DNA of 64,000 nucleotides from Branchiostoma floridae (taxonomy: Eukaryota; Chordata; Leptocardii; Amphioxiformes; Branchiostomatidae): the NCBI RefSeq assembly GCF_000003815.2, contig NC_049992.1, forward strand, positions 15,662,391 to 15,726,390, in the 5' to 3' direction. Below are positions 50,001 to 63,003 of this stretch, one piece after another; position 1 is the stretch's first letter; the number at the start of each line of letters is the position of its first letter. Both the position numbers and the translations under genes were made by a program. The notes under the pieces were generated by a model. The model ran no database searches. It had not been told where the DNA came from and worked only from the letters and a program-made list of their open reading frames with translations.

Positions 50001-53000
50001 GAAGTGTCCGTACCCCCAGTAGTGTCCGTACCCCCAGTAGTGTCCGTACCCCCAGTAGTGTCCGTACCCCCAGTATTGTCCATACCCCCAGTAGTGTCTG
50101 TACCCCAGTTGTGTCCGTACCCCCAAAAGTGTCAGTACCCCAAGTAGTTCTGGTACCCCAGTTGCTAGACATATGAGCATCATCAGTCAGGGCTCGAAAT
50201 ACACATACTTAACTTGCAATTTGCACGTAATTTTTGAGATTTGCACGTAAAAATATTCTGAACTTGCAATCTTGCATGTTGAAAATACCTGGCCTATAGT
50301 AAACATACTGAAGCCACGGTGCCTTTGTTTGACTAACGGGGATTGTCACCGGTCGTCAGTAGGTGTTATAAATAATTAAATTTGGCTTTGCTGCAAACTT
50401 ACATGCTGATTATGTGGATATCTTTCCAAAATTTGAAGTTCTGTCTATATTTTCATGCGCCGATTTCTGTCCGTCAAAAGTGACAGAATGAGCAAAATTC
50501 TTATCCGTCCTGAGCAGCAAAATTCCACCAAAATTCCACCGATGGATGCTGGCTAGAACATTGCAGTATAGACTAGTTGTATTTTCAGGGCTCGAAATAC
50601 CACCTGCATATGTATGTTAGTGCAGGTAAAATTGGATCTGTGCAGGTATTTGTGATGTCTACCTGCACCTAACCTGCACTGGTCCATATACTGGGTTTTA
50701 TACATAAATGTCCTATGATGTAGGTGCATATGGATGGTTATTATCTGCATTGAATGTTACCACCTACATGTATAAAGTATTAAAAAAAAATAGCAATGGT
50801 TTCTGAACAATTTTTATATGATCCAAATTTATAGTGGTGCAGGTGAAATTTGTCAGGTGCATGTAATTTATAATGTTACCTGCACCAGTGCCTGTATGCA
50901 AAGAAAGTATTTCGAGCCCTGATTTTGCATGTAAATTTTTCAAATTGCATGTTAAATTTTTGCCAACTTGCAATTTTGCATGTAGCAAAAAAAAATATTT
51001 CGACCCCTGTCAGTTCTTCAGTTTAGGTACAGTGTCTGACCATTTTACTGCCCCCTCAATGACACATCTATGAATTTTGTGGTCCTCTGTTCTGTTCTGT
51101 TCCCCCAGACACATGCCGACCCACACCAGTAGAGAAGTACTGATCATCATGGGAAGTCTCACCACATGTGATCCTGGGGACATCAACATCACCATGAAGG
51201 TCAGTTTTCTTAAGAAACACTTTATCCAAATCTTTATCTTACAGTTATTAAGACAAAACATTACCTTATAATCTCCAAAGGTAATGCTATTCTTCAACTG
51301 AAATTCAAATAAAGAAATAAAAAAACGTTTAAAACCCCATTTGAACTTCAAACCATAAAAATTTATTACTCCCAGCTTTTGATTTTATGCAGGTATTGGT
51401 TATTCTTGCAATGATGTCACTGCAAAAAAATGCAGCTTGCAAAAAATTGTATTTGAGAGGGAAAAATCATGAAGATAAAAAATGCCTAATCATCAAGATA
51501 GAATACAGTTACAAGATACATTACAATATCTGCTTTGTTTATTCTCATTGCTAGCAAGCTGCAGTGCCAGGTTCAGAACTTTAATTTGTTTACCAGGTGG
51601 CAGGAATGAAAAGCTGGAAGTAAGATGTTTTAGTTGTTTAATGTTCAATAACATCAGAGGTGTATAATTTTCTATGTCTATTGAATAATACCGTTATGGT
51701 TAATTGTAATCAGGAAATGTTTTCTTTTGGTGTCATTGGTGTCACAACTAAACTGGTTAGAATCAGCACTGAATGCAAGGTCAGCCAATAAAGATGTAAG
51801 ACTTCACTGTCTGAGACAGTACTGGTTGTTGATGTCCTGCTTCTTCCTCCATGCCTTATAGATGGTAAAAGACTTGAACATCAGGTGTTCAGTGATTGGC
51901 CTGGCAGCTGAGGTTCAAGTGTGCAAGAAACTGTGCAATATGACAAATGGTAAGATGCTGCTCATTTTGTTAGACATACGCTAAAAATAGTTGATATTGT
52001 AATAATCATCACTTCAGTATACATGTATTACTTGACTATTTTTCACTGAAGCTTTCAATATTCAGTCTTACAGAAAAGTCTTACACTGATCTTGTCGTAT
52101 TTCTTACAAAATGATATTTACTTTCATTTCCAGGAACCTATGGCATTATTTTAGAAGATACACACTTTAAAGACTTGTTGTTGGAACACTGCACCCCTCC
52201 CCCTGCTACTGTAAGTGTTATCTGTGTTCTTTCTGACTTGTTATGACATATTAGCACTTTTATGATAAATATACTAACAAAGTAATTTGCATATAACATC
52301 ATTATTTCTTGCTGCAAGCTAAAAAAAAAGGTGATTAACTATATAATATCATCTGTTATTGCATTGTTTATTTTAGCCATCATCATATCATATAATTCCA
52401 TTTACTGTAGATAGAATGTTTGATTTGATTTGATTTGAAAATAATTATTTTCTTGTATAGATCTATGTTTCACAGTATTGTTGTTTTTGTCCTTGTTAGG
52501 TAAACACTGATTCTTCTCTGATAAAAATGGGTAAGTGACATTTTTCCCTGTAACTACTTACATTGCTAATGTTTTGGCTGACAAAGATATCACAAGATCT
52601 AAGTGAAATGTTTTTGACTCAATGGTCATTTTGTAAGTTCATGCATGTTGAAGATACTCCTGCTTATCTACATTTTATATAAACAGTTGTGAAATCACTT
52701 GAAGTGTATGAAAATAAATTTGAGTTGATGGAGTAATCATTTAAGTATGCAAAAATGTTTATGAATTTGCATTCTCCAGGTTTCCCTCAGCATACTATAA
52801 GTCAAGACCATGATAGTGTCAAACCTTCCATGTGTATGTGGTGAGTATATATGAATTGTTCTTTTTATCTCTTTATTTTCAATAATACAACTTGTCTTAT
52901 TTGGAGAATGGTTGTCAAGAAATAGCAATGCAATTTACTATATTTCTATGAATGTTTGATGAATGTTTCCTTGAATTGTCTTCCCTGATAAAACCTTGAT

Positions 53001-54567
53001 ATAGATTCTTGAACTACCATGAACTACATGAGCATCCACAGCTGTAACAGTGCCTCCTTTCTGTTTTTCTCTGCCCTGCAGCCACCAAGATACAGAGGCC
53101 CAGTCCTTCACTCCATCAGGATATTTCTGTCCACAGGTAAAAGAACAAATCATTATTAGCCTCATCTGAAGCAACTCCTCTATGGCCGTATATGACACTT
53201 GATATTGTAGTTCGTTCAGGATGGTGAGTCTTTATCATACCTTCTTGTGGCAATACTGCAACCAGTTTGGGGCTTTTTGGTCATGCAGCTTCAGTTTGGT
53301 AACATTTGGACACAGGCCACACTCATGTATCCCATGGTTTGGTTTTCAGTCAGCAATATGTTAAAAAATCAGTGATTCTATCAGCAATCAAATAAAAAGT
53401 GGTGTCATTTTCTTCTTCAATGATAATGAATTGTTGAATTATGATATTTTTTGCAGTGCCATGCAAAGTATTGTGAGCTACCTGTGGAATGTAAAATTTG
53501 TGGTGAGTATTCAAATACTGGTACATGATATTACTTTCTACTTCCACAACCTTTATCTTTTCATTCTAAAGGAACAACTGTCAATATAGAATACAATCAA
53601 ACCTTAAGTGTACATATATTAAGACCCACATGGCCAATGTGACCACTTTCTTGTCCCATAGATATTTTTCCCATTAACCATTAAGCACAGACCAGATTTT
53701 ATTGATCAAAACCACAGAACAAATAAAACAACATGTACATGTAAGTCTCTCATTGATCACAGTCATGTTTCCTCCAGGGTTGACACTAGTATCGGCGCCG
53801 CACCTTGCACGCTCCTATCATCACTTCTTCCCACTGGAAAACTTCCGAGAAATCCCTCTAGAAGAACTTGATGCAGAACTTTCCAGGTATTTTTACAATT
53901 TACTCTCTGTCCAGTTTTGTCACTCTTCAAAGTGCTCCAAGTTTAACATCTACTTTATTTGCATTTTTTATATGCACTTCTTGAGTCTGTAATGTTTATG
54001 ATGATAATGATATTCGTAACATTTCTCTTTTACCAGATTTTGTACAGGGTGCCAGGTACAGCTGAATGGACCTGTGGTAAGTTTTGCCATATTTCCAAAA
54101 AGAATTAATGTCTAGAAAATGGTGTATACTTCTATACAGTAGTTTGATATCTTTACATACATTTTGTACGTAAACCTATGAAAATATTTGAGTGCACTGT
54201 TGCACCCACAGAAAAAAAGTTGGGTGCACATCTTCAATTTTGGGTTCACATGTACCCAGTATTTTGAGCCCTGTGTATCTCTCTCTCCCTCTCTCTCTCT
54301 CTCTCACCCCCCCCCCTCTCTCTGTGTATGTGTGTTTTCTTCTATGTACATGTGTATCTATGTGTGTGTATGTATGCATGTATGTATGTATGTCTAAGTC
54401 TTCGTCAACATTTATTCAAATTTATGATGTTATATGTGTGTGTCCAGGTGTACTGTTGTACCAGGTGCTCACGACCCTTCTGTATCGACTGTGACCTCTT
54501 CATCCACGAAACTCTCCACTCCTGTCCTGGCTGTATCAACAAGAGGATAGGGCCCAACTCATCATAG
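47032..54567 (+). CDS. GTF2H2: General transcription factor IIH subunit 2 (p44)
   Basis: The p44 (Ssl1) subunit of TFIIH, which activates the XPD helicase in transcription initiation and nucleotide excision repair. Sixteen coding exons: 47032-47090, 47955-48032, 48453-48489, 48655-48741, 48996-49046, 49555-49715, 51109-51199, 51862-51949, 52134-52210, 52500-52530, 52780-52840, 53082-53136, 53457-53502, 53778-53886, 54037-54076 and 54448-54567. All are in phase (1191 nt, 396 residues; human 395). The vWA-like domain starts at about 59, with D67-x-S69-x-S71, a complete DxSxS motif where human has DGSRT. EDQDLKP, NPISQ, AEKLTEL and SLTTCDP are conserved. A C4 zinc finger ([20 protein letters not shown]) and a C-terminal RING-like finger (FCTGC, then CCTRC, FCIDC, CPGC) follow. 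Introns hold a minisatellite and nested transposons. Confidence 0.97.
49804..50160. repeat. 18-bp minisatellite in GTF2H2 intron 6
   Basis: About 20 copies of 'cccccagtagtgtccgta', with variants (cagaagtgtccgta, tctagaagtgtcagta). The period of 18 is a multiple of three, which produces several overlapping open frames on both strands. These are artefacts of the repeat. Confidence 0.95.
50188..51009. mobile_element. CAGGGCTCGAAAT-ended element, outer copy
   Basis: The left end CAGGGCTCGAAAT (50188-50200) and right end ATTTCGACCCCTG (50997-51009) are inverted repeats with one mismatch. The flanks carry an identical 5-bp duplication, tcagt, at 50183-50187 and 51010-51014. The interior near both ends repeats 'acttgcaa' and 'tgcatgt'. 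It contains the second element at 50586-50921; without that it is about 480 bp. The right end lies 100 bp before GTF2H2 exon 7. Confidence 0.8.
50586..50921. mobile_element. CAGGGCTCGAAAT-ended element, nested copy
   Basis: The perfect inverted termini are CAGGGCTCGAAAT and ATTTCGAGCCCTG. A perfect 5-bp duplication, atttt, lies at 50581-50585 and 50922-50926. The interior is built from 'gtgcaggt' and 'acctgcac' in both orientations. It is inserted inside the element at 50188-51009, so it is the younger of the two. Confidence 0.85.
54180..54273. mobile_element. Truncated CAGGG-family element, GTF2H2 intron 15
   Basis: Only the right end is recognisable: 'gttgggtgcacatc', 'acatgtacccagt' and the terminus ATTTTGAGCCCTG at 54261-54273. 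The left end is missing. The interior resembles the 34167 copy (gtgcacc motifs). It runs straight into a CT-rich simple repeat. Confidence 0.65.
54276..54395. repeat. CT, TG and TATG simple repeats
   Basis: A (CT)n tract, a C run at about 54307-54314, then impure TG and (TATG)n repeats. They lie between the truncated CAGGG element and GTF2H2 exon 16, ending some 50 bp before the acceptor. Confidence 0.9.
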
Positions 54568-55690
54568 GTTTGTATGTTCTTACTGTGATCTATTTGTCAA
54601 AAAAACAATGCCCAAGTAACGTTAGTCATATGCTAGGACATACTACATGGGACATACATGTATGTATTTAGTACAGATGAGAACGCAGTCTCTACATTGG
54701 TTCATACTCCCGAACTGTACTCTATTTAGCCATGAATAGTGCCAGACTTGACAAAAGTTGTAATGTGATACATGTATGTGTAACATATTCAGCAGAGAGT
54801 AGGGGTCATACATGTTGATTACTCTACCACAACTGCAACAAGTTTAGCACAAATATGGTGCAACCCCTCAGACTAGTCTGGTATAGTACCGGGTATTTGA
54901 TGAGAATTCATGCAATGTATTCGGGTCATGTTACAATATCAAAATATCATTTTCTAGCAGGGAACTAAGCCTCAAGGACGATTATCATACATTTAGATCT
55001 CTTACGATTACTTACTGTAAAGAGCTCACTAGTAAAGTATTGTCTATGGAGTAGAATGCAACTCTGCAGTACTGCTTCAACATGCTAGATGTCTCAGCTA
55101 AAGTATTAGCTCTGTAGGGTCAGCGAATTGATGCAAAAAAAGATCTGAAATTCTCCGGAAAACTGAAGTGTCCAAAATGTCAAATAGACTTTAAAAGATG
55201 TTATGACCACCCTTTCTGTATATCATCATACTGCACGCCTATTTTGTTAGTACTGATCTGGTAAACATTTCAGACGCTGACTTATGGTATTTCATTTACA
55301 TGTGTTACATGTATATACATGTACTCATAAAAACTGCCATAACTACTTTTCACTCCTGCAATATGAGATAAACATGTGTAGTATACTCATTTTCCAAACA
55401 GACCAAGATCGTTACTGTTTTACCCAGAAAATACAAGGCTTGTGATACAATTCAGGCATACATACATCTGTCTACAAGCTATATGATTTCTACCTACGAA
55501 GACATCAAACTAATCAAAGTTGGATTTTGTTGTGCAGCTGTATAGTTGCCATGTTATCAAATTCAAAACTACATTCTTCCTGTTCATTTATTGTCCACTT
55601 CTCTGCAGATTTTCTGAGATTCGGTTTGTATGTACAGGAGCTTGAATTTCAGCTACAAAACTTTCATATCAATAAACTGCACTAACAGTT
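54568..55690 (+). other. GTF2H2 3' UTR
   Basis: Follows the GTF2H2 stop. A canonical AATAAA at 55671-55676 fits an mRNA end near 55690, giving a UTR of about 1.1 kb. No other clear signal was noted earlier in it. Confidence 0.6.
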
Positions 55691-58033
55691 TCCTATATCT
55701 GCGTCAGTGTTGAACTGTACCCACACGTGTTGGATGTATTTGTGACTGGATGGCTGGATGGATAACTCCCCTGCCCCTCTTCACCTTGCGGGAGGTAAAT
55801 CCTCTGATACCCGAGCTCCCATGATGTGAAACCCACCTTGCTCCTAACCAGACAACTGTGTTCTGAAATATCAAAACACATTAATGAGAAATTGCACATG
55901 CTAAAAATCTCATTTAGTGGAGTTTCTAGACTGAAATTGCAGTGATGCTTTTGAGTGTGTTTGTGTTGTTAGGGCTGGTTAACCATGTGAACACATCCCA
56001 TGGCCAGTAGACATGAAGAATAACATGTTCAGGACCAGGCTGTAATAGCAGTTCCACTCTCCTGACCTTGACTGGGCCTGGGTCAAGAGGTTCCAGCAGT
56101 ATCTGCAGCATGAGTTGAAACATGGGGAGGGAGAATTTAAAGGATAAATATAACTGTGTCCCATTTAGAAAGAGTTGACCAACATCAGGTGTACATCTTA
56201 ATAGGACTTTCCTTTTTTTTTATTGGAAACTTCATTGTGTATGGTTCACTGAATATTAGAATACAAACTCAAACTTCTCCACCCCATAGATGTCTCTTTT
56301 GGCTTAACTTCAGGATTCAAGGGTGATCTACAGCAACAGTTCAACAGTTTAACAACTTACTGGTGAACTTGCTTCATCAATGGAACTTTCTATAATATTT
56401 CCTGGGAAAAAAGTCTGAAATCTACATTTTATTAATACAAGCATGGATTACTATAACTGGTCTGTCGTAATTTCCATGATTTATTGCCAGTTATTTGTCA
56501 TTAGTCGGAGATAGCCTTCATTGCAGAGGGTCCTAAACCATTCTGTCTGGTCCAGCAACTCCCAAATACTTGTGTAATCCTCCATTTAGATTGAGCCTAC
56601 AAATTTCTACTTCAGAGGTCATCTCTGTAGGCCAGTAAGGTCAGGGATGTCATTGACCCAGCTAGGTCCAGTTTCATGTTGATGGAGAAAAGAATTAAGG
56701 GTTGAAAGTGATCCCAAATGTTCAAAGAAACCTGGGAATTTTACACAGATAGTTTAGATGGGATACTGATAAAGCACAACCCCTAGGACACTTGACTCCA
56801 GGTATATCGAATTTCATATGCTCAGTGCTTTCAAAAATCTTTCTTCCTTTGATTTACCATGAAGTATAAGGCATCTTGTATTACCATGTTGATGGTGACT
56901 AGAAGTGCCATTTCCTTAGTTTGCCTCTGTACCAAAGAAGACCAGAGAGCCTCCCAGCCAGTTCAGGCCAAACCAATTATAGCTTTTAAGCCTCTCCTTC
57001 TTTCTCTTTCCCTCTCTCTCTCTCTCTCTCCCTCTCTCCCTCCCTCACTCTTGCTTGATAGGACAAAGAGACGCATCACCTATAATACAAACAATGTAGG
57101 TATGAATTAATTTGATAGGAATTCAGATTAATTGCTCTCCAATCTGAGGTTGTTTTGGACATCGTTTTTGGCAGGATTTCTATTTTGTTCGATTTTGTCT
57201 GTCAAAACTGGACGTAAAGAAAACCTGACCAGATTAAAAGCGGAACAAAAATGCTGAAAAAAATGTCAAAGACAAGCCTAACGAGCCTAACCTCTTCTAG
57301 GAGAATACAGATCAATGCCTGTTCATGTAAATTTTGTAGGTTTGGTAGGTCCAAACTTGGATGTCTAGGCAGGGCTTGTTTTTTCTCCAGGGTGTTTTCA
57401 GCCCACCCGACTATTCCAGGAATCCCAGCTGTCTCCATTGTTATGTCTTAGCCACAAACAGCATTTTTGGGGTCACTTCCTCAAGACAGAAGGTCAAGGG
57501 TCAAGAGGTGGAGTTAGAGTGATTTTCCCAATTTTTTGCATGACTGCCCAGAATTATGGTATCAATAAAGCAGGTAATGGGATCAGTTGGTGAATGGGTT
57601 CCAATAAGTGCACATGTGTTGACAGGACGACCCCTGTTTATATCACTCTTTGTAAGGGAAATGTGGCCATACAGAGTCTGCCAACATAGACTAATACAGT
57701 AGTATTATAACGAATAGTACAGTATAGGGATGGTCAACATCAGGGACTATGGGTGGATGGGATGGAAGGCATTTGATCTTTCTGAGTATGATATGTCTGT
57801 AGCAGAAAACTGTCAGTAAATACTCTAAAACTATCATGTCCAGCACAAAAAAACTCAAGGACAATGGAAATTCTGCTGCAGTACCATGCTCAGCCACCAG
57901 GAGACCAGTATACAAATCAAATCAAACATTGACATTGTCTTAACAAGATCTGCCCACATACCAAACATCACAATCCATCCATACTATTGATAGTATGCTG
58001 ACCACAAATATCTAGAAACACAGACACACGTAC

Positions 58034-58141
58034 AATCTCCAGGCAGATCTACTAGTGGCATAAGGAGTTTAGCTGGCCAAGGAGTGTTCTGAGCCACCAG
58101 GGCTAAACTCCTTGTGCCACTGGTAGATCTGCCTGGAGATT
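58034..58141. mobile_element. 108-bp foldback element
   Basis: The left arm starts AATCTCCAGGCAGATCTAC and continues to 'aaggagtttagc'; the right arm is its complement (gctaaactcctt... to GATCTGCCTGGAGATT). The arms pair over about 40 bp with few mismatches around a 30-bp centre. I see no target duplication. The same termini occur at 58855-58999. Confidence 0.8.
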
Positions 58142-58800
58142 AACTCAAATACACACACAAATAGACATATCCAGAACAATACCGTCTTTTTTCATTTAAT
58201 AAAGGTACTGTGTACATGTGTACAATTCCAATAAAGCTGGGCTGCCTGGGCACATGGTTTTTAAGTCAGTGTCCCCAGTTTGCAAAGGCACCAGTATTAA
58301 CATTTCTACAATGTAATGGTGAAAACCATGGGTCAGCTTTGTCCATCCACAGCAGATGCAGTGCAGTGATCATCACTCCTGGGCTCATAACCTTGGGAAA
58401 AAATGGTAAAGCCAAAGGGCAGAAAGGCTATCTGGTGTCTAGGCTCTTTCACAAGGAGAAACTTCATAAACACACATATCTGGCATTCCTCTGTTTTACT
58501 GGGGCTAAATGTCAAGTGGGTTTGTGTGTCAGTACTGGTGTAAGATGTATAAGGCTAGTCCCGAATGGGCCGTATCTTTGACATCTTGTTCCTCTTACCT
58601 CATCTTAGCTGGCAGGCCTGTTTTCTGTGTACTCAGTACTTCACAGGTGGTTCTGAACTTTGTGAACGTCTCAACATTCTCAACCAAAAAACAACAACAA
58701 CTTAACAGAAAACAACTACATGTACTCAACAGCATTCTATTTTATTTCTATTCAACTGCACCAAAACAATGGACAACCCATACAGCAGTGCTGATTTTAT

Positions 58801-58838
<38 letters not shown>

Positions 58839-58854
58839 AGTGCCATAGATTTTT

Positions 58855-58999
58855 AATCTCCAAGCAGATCCTACGGTGACATAAGATAGTATCATAAACT
58901 AGCTGAGGAGTGTACCGCCGGGGCTAATGGACACTCCTTGGCCGGCTACACTCTTTGTCCAGTATACATATATGATACTGTAGTATCTGTTTGGAGATT
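58855..58999. mobile_element. 145-bp foldback element, diverged relative
   Basis: The ends AATCTCCAAGCAGATC and 'atctgtttggagatt' match the termini of the 58034 element. Inside, 'agatagtatcat' faces 'atgatactgtagtatct', and 'ggagtgtaccg' and 'ggacactcc' lie near the centre. It is a diverged member of the same foldback family, 714 bp from the first. Confidence 0.65.
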
Positions 59000-61900
59000 G
59001 ATAAACATACAGGTTGTAGCATCCTTGAAGTAAAAGACAAACTTTAACAAGAAATCAACAAAGCTTGACATGGACCTGACATGTTCTCACTAACACATAT
59101 TAGGGAAACACAAAGTTCAGATGGAGAAAAATATCTGCACAATAAAATACCAAGTCAAAGCACTGACAGCATCAAGCATGATGGACATTTTGAAAGGTCT
59201 GCGTCACCCCCCCCCCCCTTCTCATTCTGCCCACAGAGATTACAGTCAGAGGGCTAGTATAGTAGTCAATTTTTGTTTTTTTTTCGAGGGAGGCAGACAG
59301 ACACGTAGGCAGACAAGGAAATCGTGGCCGCTACCAGCCCCCCTGACTAAACCTCTGCTTTGAGAAAAGTATTTTCTTCTTTGGATTCATACTTGTCATT
59401 CCACTAGTACCTATGTAGCTCTGCAATAGAGATTCCTTTTTAGTGCCTCATTGATTTAAATTCAAGTGCACATCAAACTTGGCCCTTCTCCCACCCAAAT
59501 TCCATAATTTACCCTGTCCCTGTTGATCGCGTCTTTAAAGCTTAAATCATGCAGCTTGAGGCCAGACACACTGGATTAAAGATTTTATCTTGGAATTTCA
59601 GCAGTACTGTTGTTGATTGCTAATCTCACAGTGCTCCTCTTACAACATACTAGAATTAAATCTCCGATCAAAGTTATATCTTGATCTCAAAGGAGTAAAT
59701 AATTGCAAAAAATGCTTTGAAGGCATCTCAATCAAAGGAAATTCTGCCATGATAAGACCTACAGAATAAGCTTGCATCCATACATCCTAGAGGTCCCACA
59801 GTTGCCTATGGAATGGCTTTATCTCTGTAAAGAGTATTGGAAGTTTAATCTGAGGATGCTGTGGGCTTCCTGAGGGTGTTCAGGTTACAAACAAAGGATG
59901 CTCTGACATAGTCTAGATGCCAGCCATGTTGATGTCCGCATTCCCTTTCACCCCCTTTGCACTAGAGGCTTTGAGATTTGACAAGTCACTCAACAAATTT
60001 CAAACATAAAGAACAAACTAAAAATTGTTCTGGTCTTACATAATTTTCACATCATACAACTCTTGTCTTAGTTCAAGAATCATACTTTCATACTCTTGTG
60101 TATTGAAAGACTAGTAGAAATTGAACTTATGGTTTTAAAAGTTAGCTTGCCACAGATTCATGAGCACTCACTTGGAAAGCCGACTTGTCTGTCACAATAT
60201 CCCCCTATTTTGTCGAATACATTTTTACTATTTTTCAACCCACAGAGGCCAGTAGGTATAGATATGATAGAGAATACTAGTAGTACAGGTAGCTTGGCGC
60301 TGACAGACATGATGTCGGTAGCTATAATTATGCCTTGCTATAACCTCCTGAAGAAAGGCATTGATATGTGTTCAGTTTCATCTATTAGATAGTCAGGATT
60401 TGTCTGGATATTCTGCAGGATTTCCTTGATCAGAAAGTGTATCCCCTCCCATCTTGTTTTCACTACCTTATGATTGACTTGTTTATGTTTTCCTTTTCCT
60501 CCAGCTTTGCTGGTTCAACTTAACCTATCATCACTATTCTGTGAATCTCTCCAGGTCCATCCTTTACCCAAGGGATTATAGACCAACAGGTGAAAACATT
60601 CCTCCTGTAGCTGTAGACTGGTGGTGAGGAGTAAGCTGGGCTCTAACCAGCTTTGATTTTTTTCCATTTGATATTCCGATTCCTGTTGACGGAAAAGGTC
60701 TGAAAATTCTTAACTTTTTCATCATGTACACGTTTCCAAAATTGTTCGATGTCCAACCCATTGGTTGGCCATGATTTATTCATGGGTTTCTTTATATATT
60801 TACCCACTGATTTTTGCCCATCGAGTTTGACAGAATGGTCTTAAAATTTTTTGTATGCACTGTAAGTTCTGTCAAATGATGGAATGCTGGTGAGAATTCA
60901 GACATCCACAAACCTTGTGTGACTATGGTGGCTCGGTTTATAGAGACTCAGGCATGTCAAACATGTGGAGTTTGGACTTTAGGACGACCCAGAAATTTTG
61001 TTAGCACATTCCTGGTGTTCTCTAACAATTTATCTTGGCTGCAGGAGATAACGTTTGAATTGCAGTTCAATTAAGATGCTTAAGCACACTTAGTGGCCAC
61101 GTTGTACCTGGGTTTTGTACCTAACAAAGTCTTATCATGCAACTAGACAAACCATCGATCATAAAGCATATCTGCTCTTTTATCTCCACTTTAACAGAAA
61201 GCGAGGAGAAGTTGAATTTATCCAGCAATAGTCTTATTTTGTATCTGTGAACTGTATCTTTTTATCATGTCTTGTTGTGACCTGTATACTTAGCCAGGTG
61301 TGGCAAAAATGTGCAATAAAGATCTTCATTCATATTCATATAATTAGTACTGTGAGAGTTATAGTGATAAATGAAAAGGAATCTACATGTATTTGTATTA
61401 ACCATTCGATTACCTTGTCTCTTATTGTCCTAATTCGTACGGGTAACTACACAACGATTGCGTATATGATGATGCCACGTACCTTCCCTCACATGGCTAT
61501 ATAGTCAGTTTGCAGTTTATCTGGATTGTACAGAATCTACTCCAAATTTAGTTGAAGAACAGCATACCTATCTTTGATACATGTTGTTTTTTTCATGTTA
61601 GAAGAACTTTTTTTCAGTACTGCATGAATGAATGTTTCTTTTGGTTAGAAATTGTTACACTGGCACATATTACCAGTTATAAATACACAGTCAGACAGAT
61701 GGATATTGTCTATTCTGACTGATCAAGGACATTCTACTTAAATACAACATCCTTGGACTGATATAGAACAACTCTGCAGTCAAACAGGTGTCCGTTCTGG
61801 CTTCCCGCCATACAGACATACTTGTCAAGCCCCATGTAGATCCGACCCTTGGCTCACCCCATGTCTGTATTGTCCCCCAGCTGCTATCAGTCAGTGCCAG

Positions 61901-62818
61901 CCAGCCTGATAGGGCTTTGTTTCCCAGGATTGTGGCTTGTAGTTCTGTTAAGAGATGACCTTGTGTTATCAGGGATACCTCCCATTGTGTGTAGAAACAT
62001 TTGTCTGAAACTGTACATCCATACATCAGAATTAAAGGCCCTGGGAAACACTGCAGGATTGGTTTATAGGTTGACTGGAGGGGGATCTGGCGTGTAGAGC
62101 CTAGCTGGAGGGCTGATATGCTGTAAAAAGCAATCTAGGACATCATATTAACCAAGAAATGTCCTTGAAATGATGTAGTATCTGATCTGTACATTTGAGT
62201 TGGGCATGGATATTGTGAATTTAACACAATCTCCATATCCATGTCAAAGTTTCCTGTCCCTTTTCAGCAGGGTTTTGCCAACCTGTTCCCCTCTACCAGG
62301 GTTAGTGTTAAAGGAGACATCTTCAATCCTGTCCAACATCAGGGAATGAGGGATGTTGACACTTTGGTCCTTTAGCAACTGAGCCCCTGGTTAGGCCCAT
62401 GTCACATTTCCAACCTGGGGTCTGGCCAGGCAGCTTTCGGGAATGAAAAGTATGACATAAAAGACGCCAAACTGCACAAGACGTTAAGAGAATAGTGATG
62501 GGCATTATTTGGGTATATTGTTACGTATACATTTCTATTTTTCATTTCCACAAACAGTCCGGCGGGGCCTCAGTTTGGAAATAGCATTAGCCTTATAAGC
62601 AGACCTCTAACCTCTAGCCTGATTAAACCCTCACTAATAGCAGCTGCCCGGCATTCAACCCACCTTCGATCCTAGAAGGGACCAGTTACAGCCCCGGACA
62701 GCAGAGTTTGTGTCACACAGACTACCTAACCTCAACCCTGGCTGAGTTGACTAGGCTAGGAAAGGTTGTTGGACTGAGTTGACTGTGCCAGTTGGTAAAG
62801 TGGCCAGATCGTACTGGA

Positions 62819-63003
62819 GGGTCTACATGGGGGGTCCTGACAACGATTTACGCTGAATTCAGAAGAACCCCCTATGTATTACGCTAAATCAAGGAAGGCA
62901 ATTACGCTAAATTTGGGCGCCTCACTACAAATTACGTAGTTAAGATGGTTTTCCCTACGAAAATAGCTGCTTACGCCTTACAGAAAAGAGCGTGCAGACC
63001 CCC
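62819..63003. mobile_element. Short MITE related to the 10862 element
   Basis: It begins GGAGGGTCTACATGGGGGGT and ends GCGTGCAGACCCCC, diverged versions of the ends of the 1.18-kb element at 10862-12043. It has the same subterminal motifs: 'cctgacaacgatttacgct' and 'attacgctaaat' on the left, 'acaaattacgta' and 'cttacgccttacagaaaaga' on the right. The internal 160-190-bp repeats of the long element are absent. The flanks cgtact and cgtaat might be a decayed duplication. Confidence 0.8.

Larger units (their letters stand above)
55691..62818. other. Non-coding stretch, no gene seen
   Basis: Open frames are all under about 125 codons, show no domain and lack matched splice sites. Present are a (CT)n tract near 57000-57050, a (CA)n tract at 58804-58837, a C run at 59208-59218 and two foldback elements (listed separately). 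A segment at 59945-60040 resembles 28325-28400 ('cactagag', 'caacaaatttc', 'aagaacaaa'). An AATAAA at about 61315 has no gene I can attach to it. It is intergenic DNA or a long intron. Confidence 0.55.
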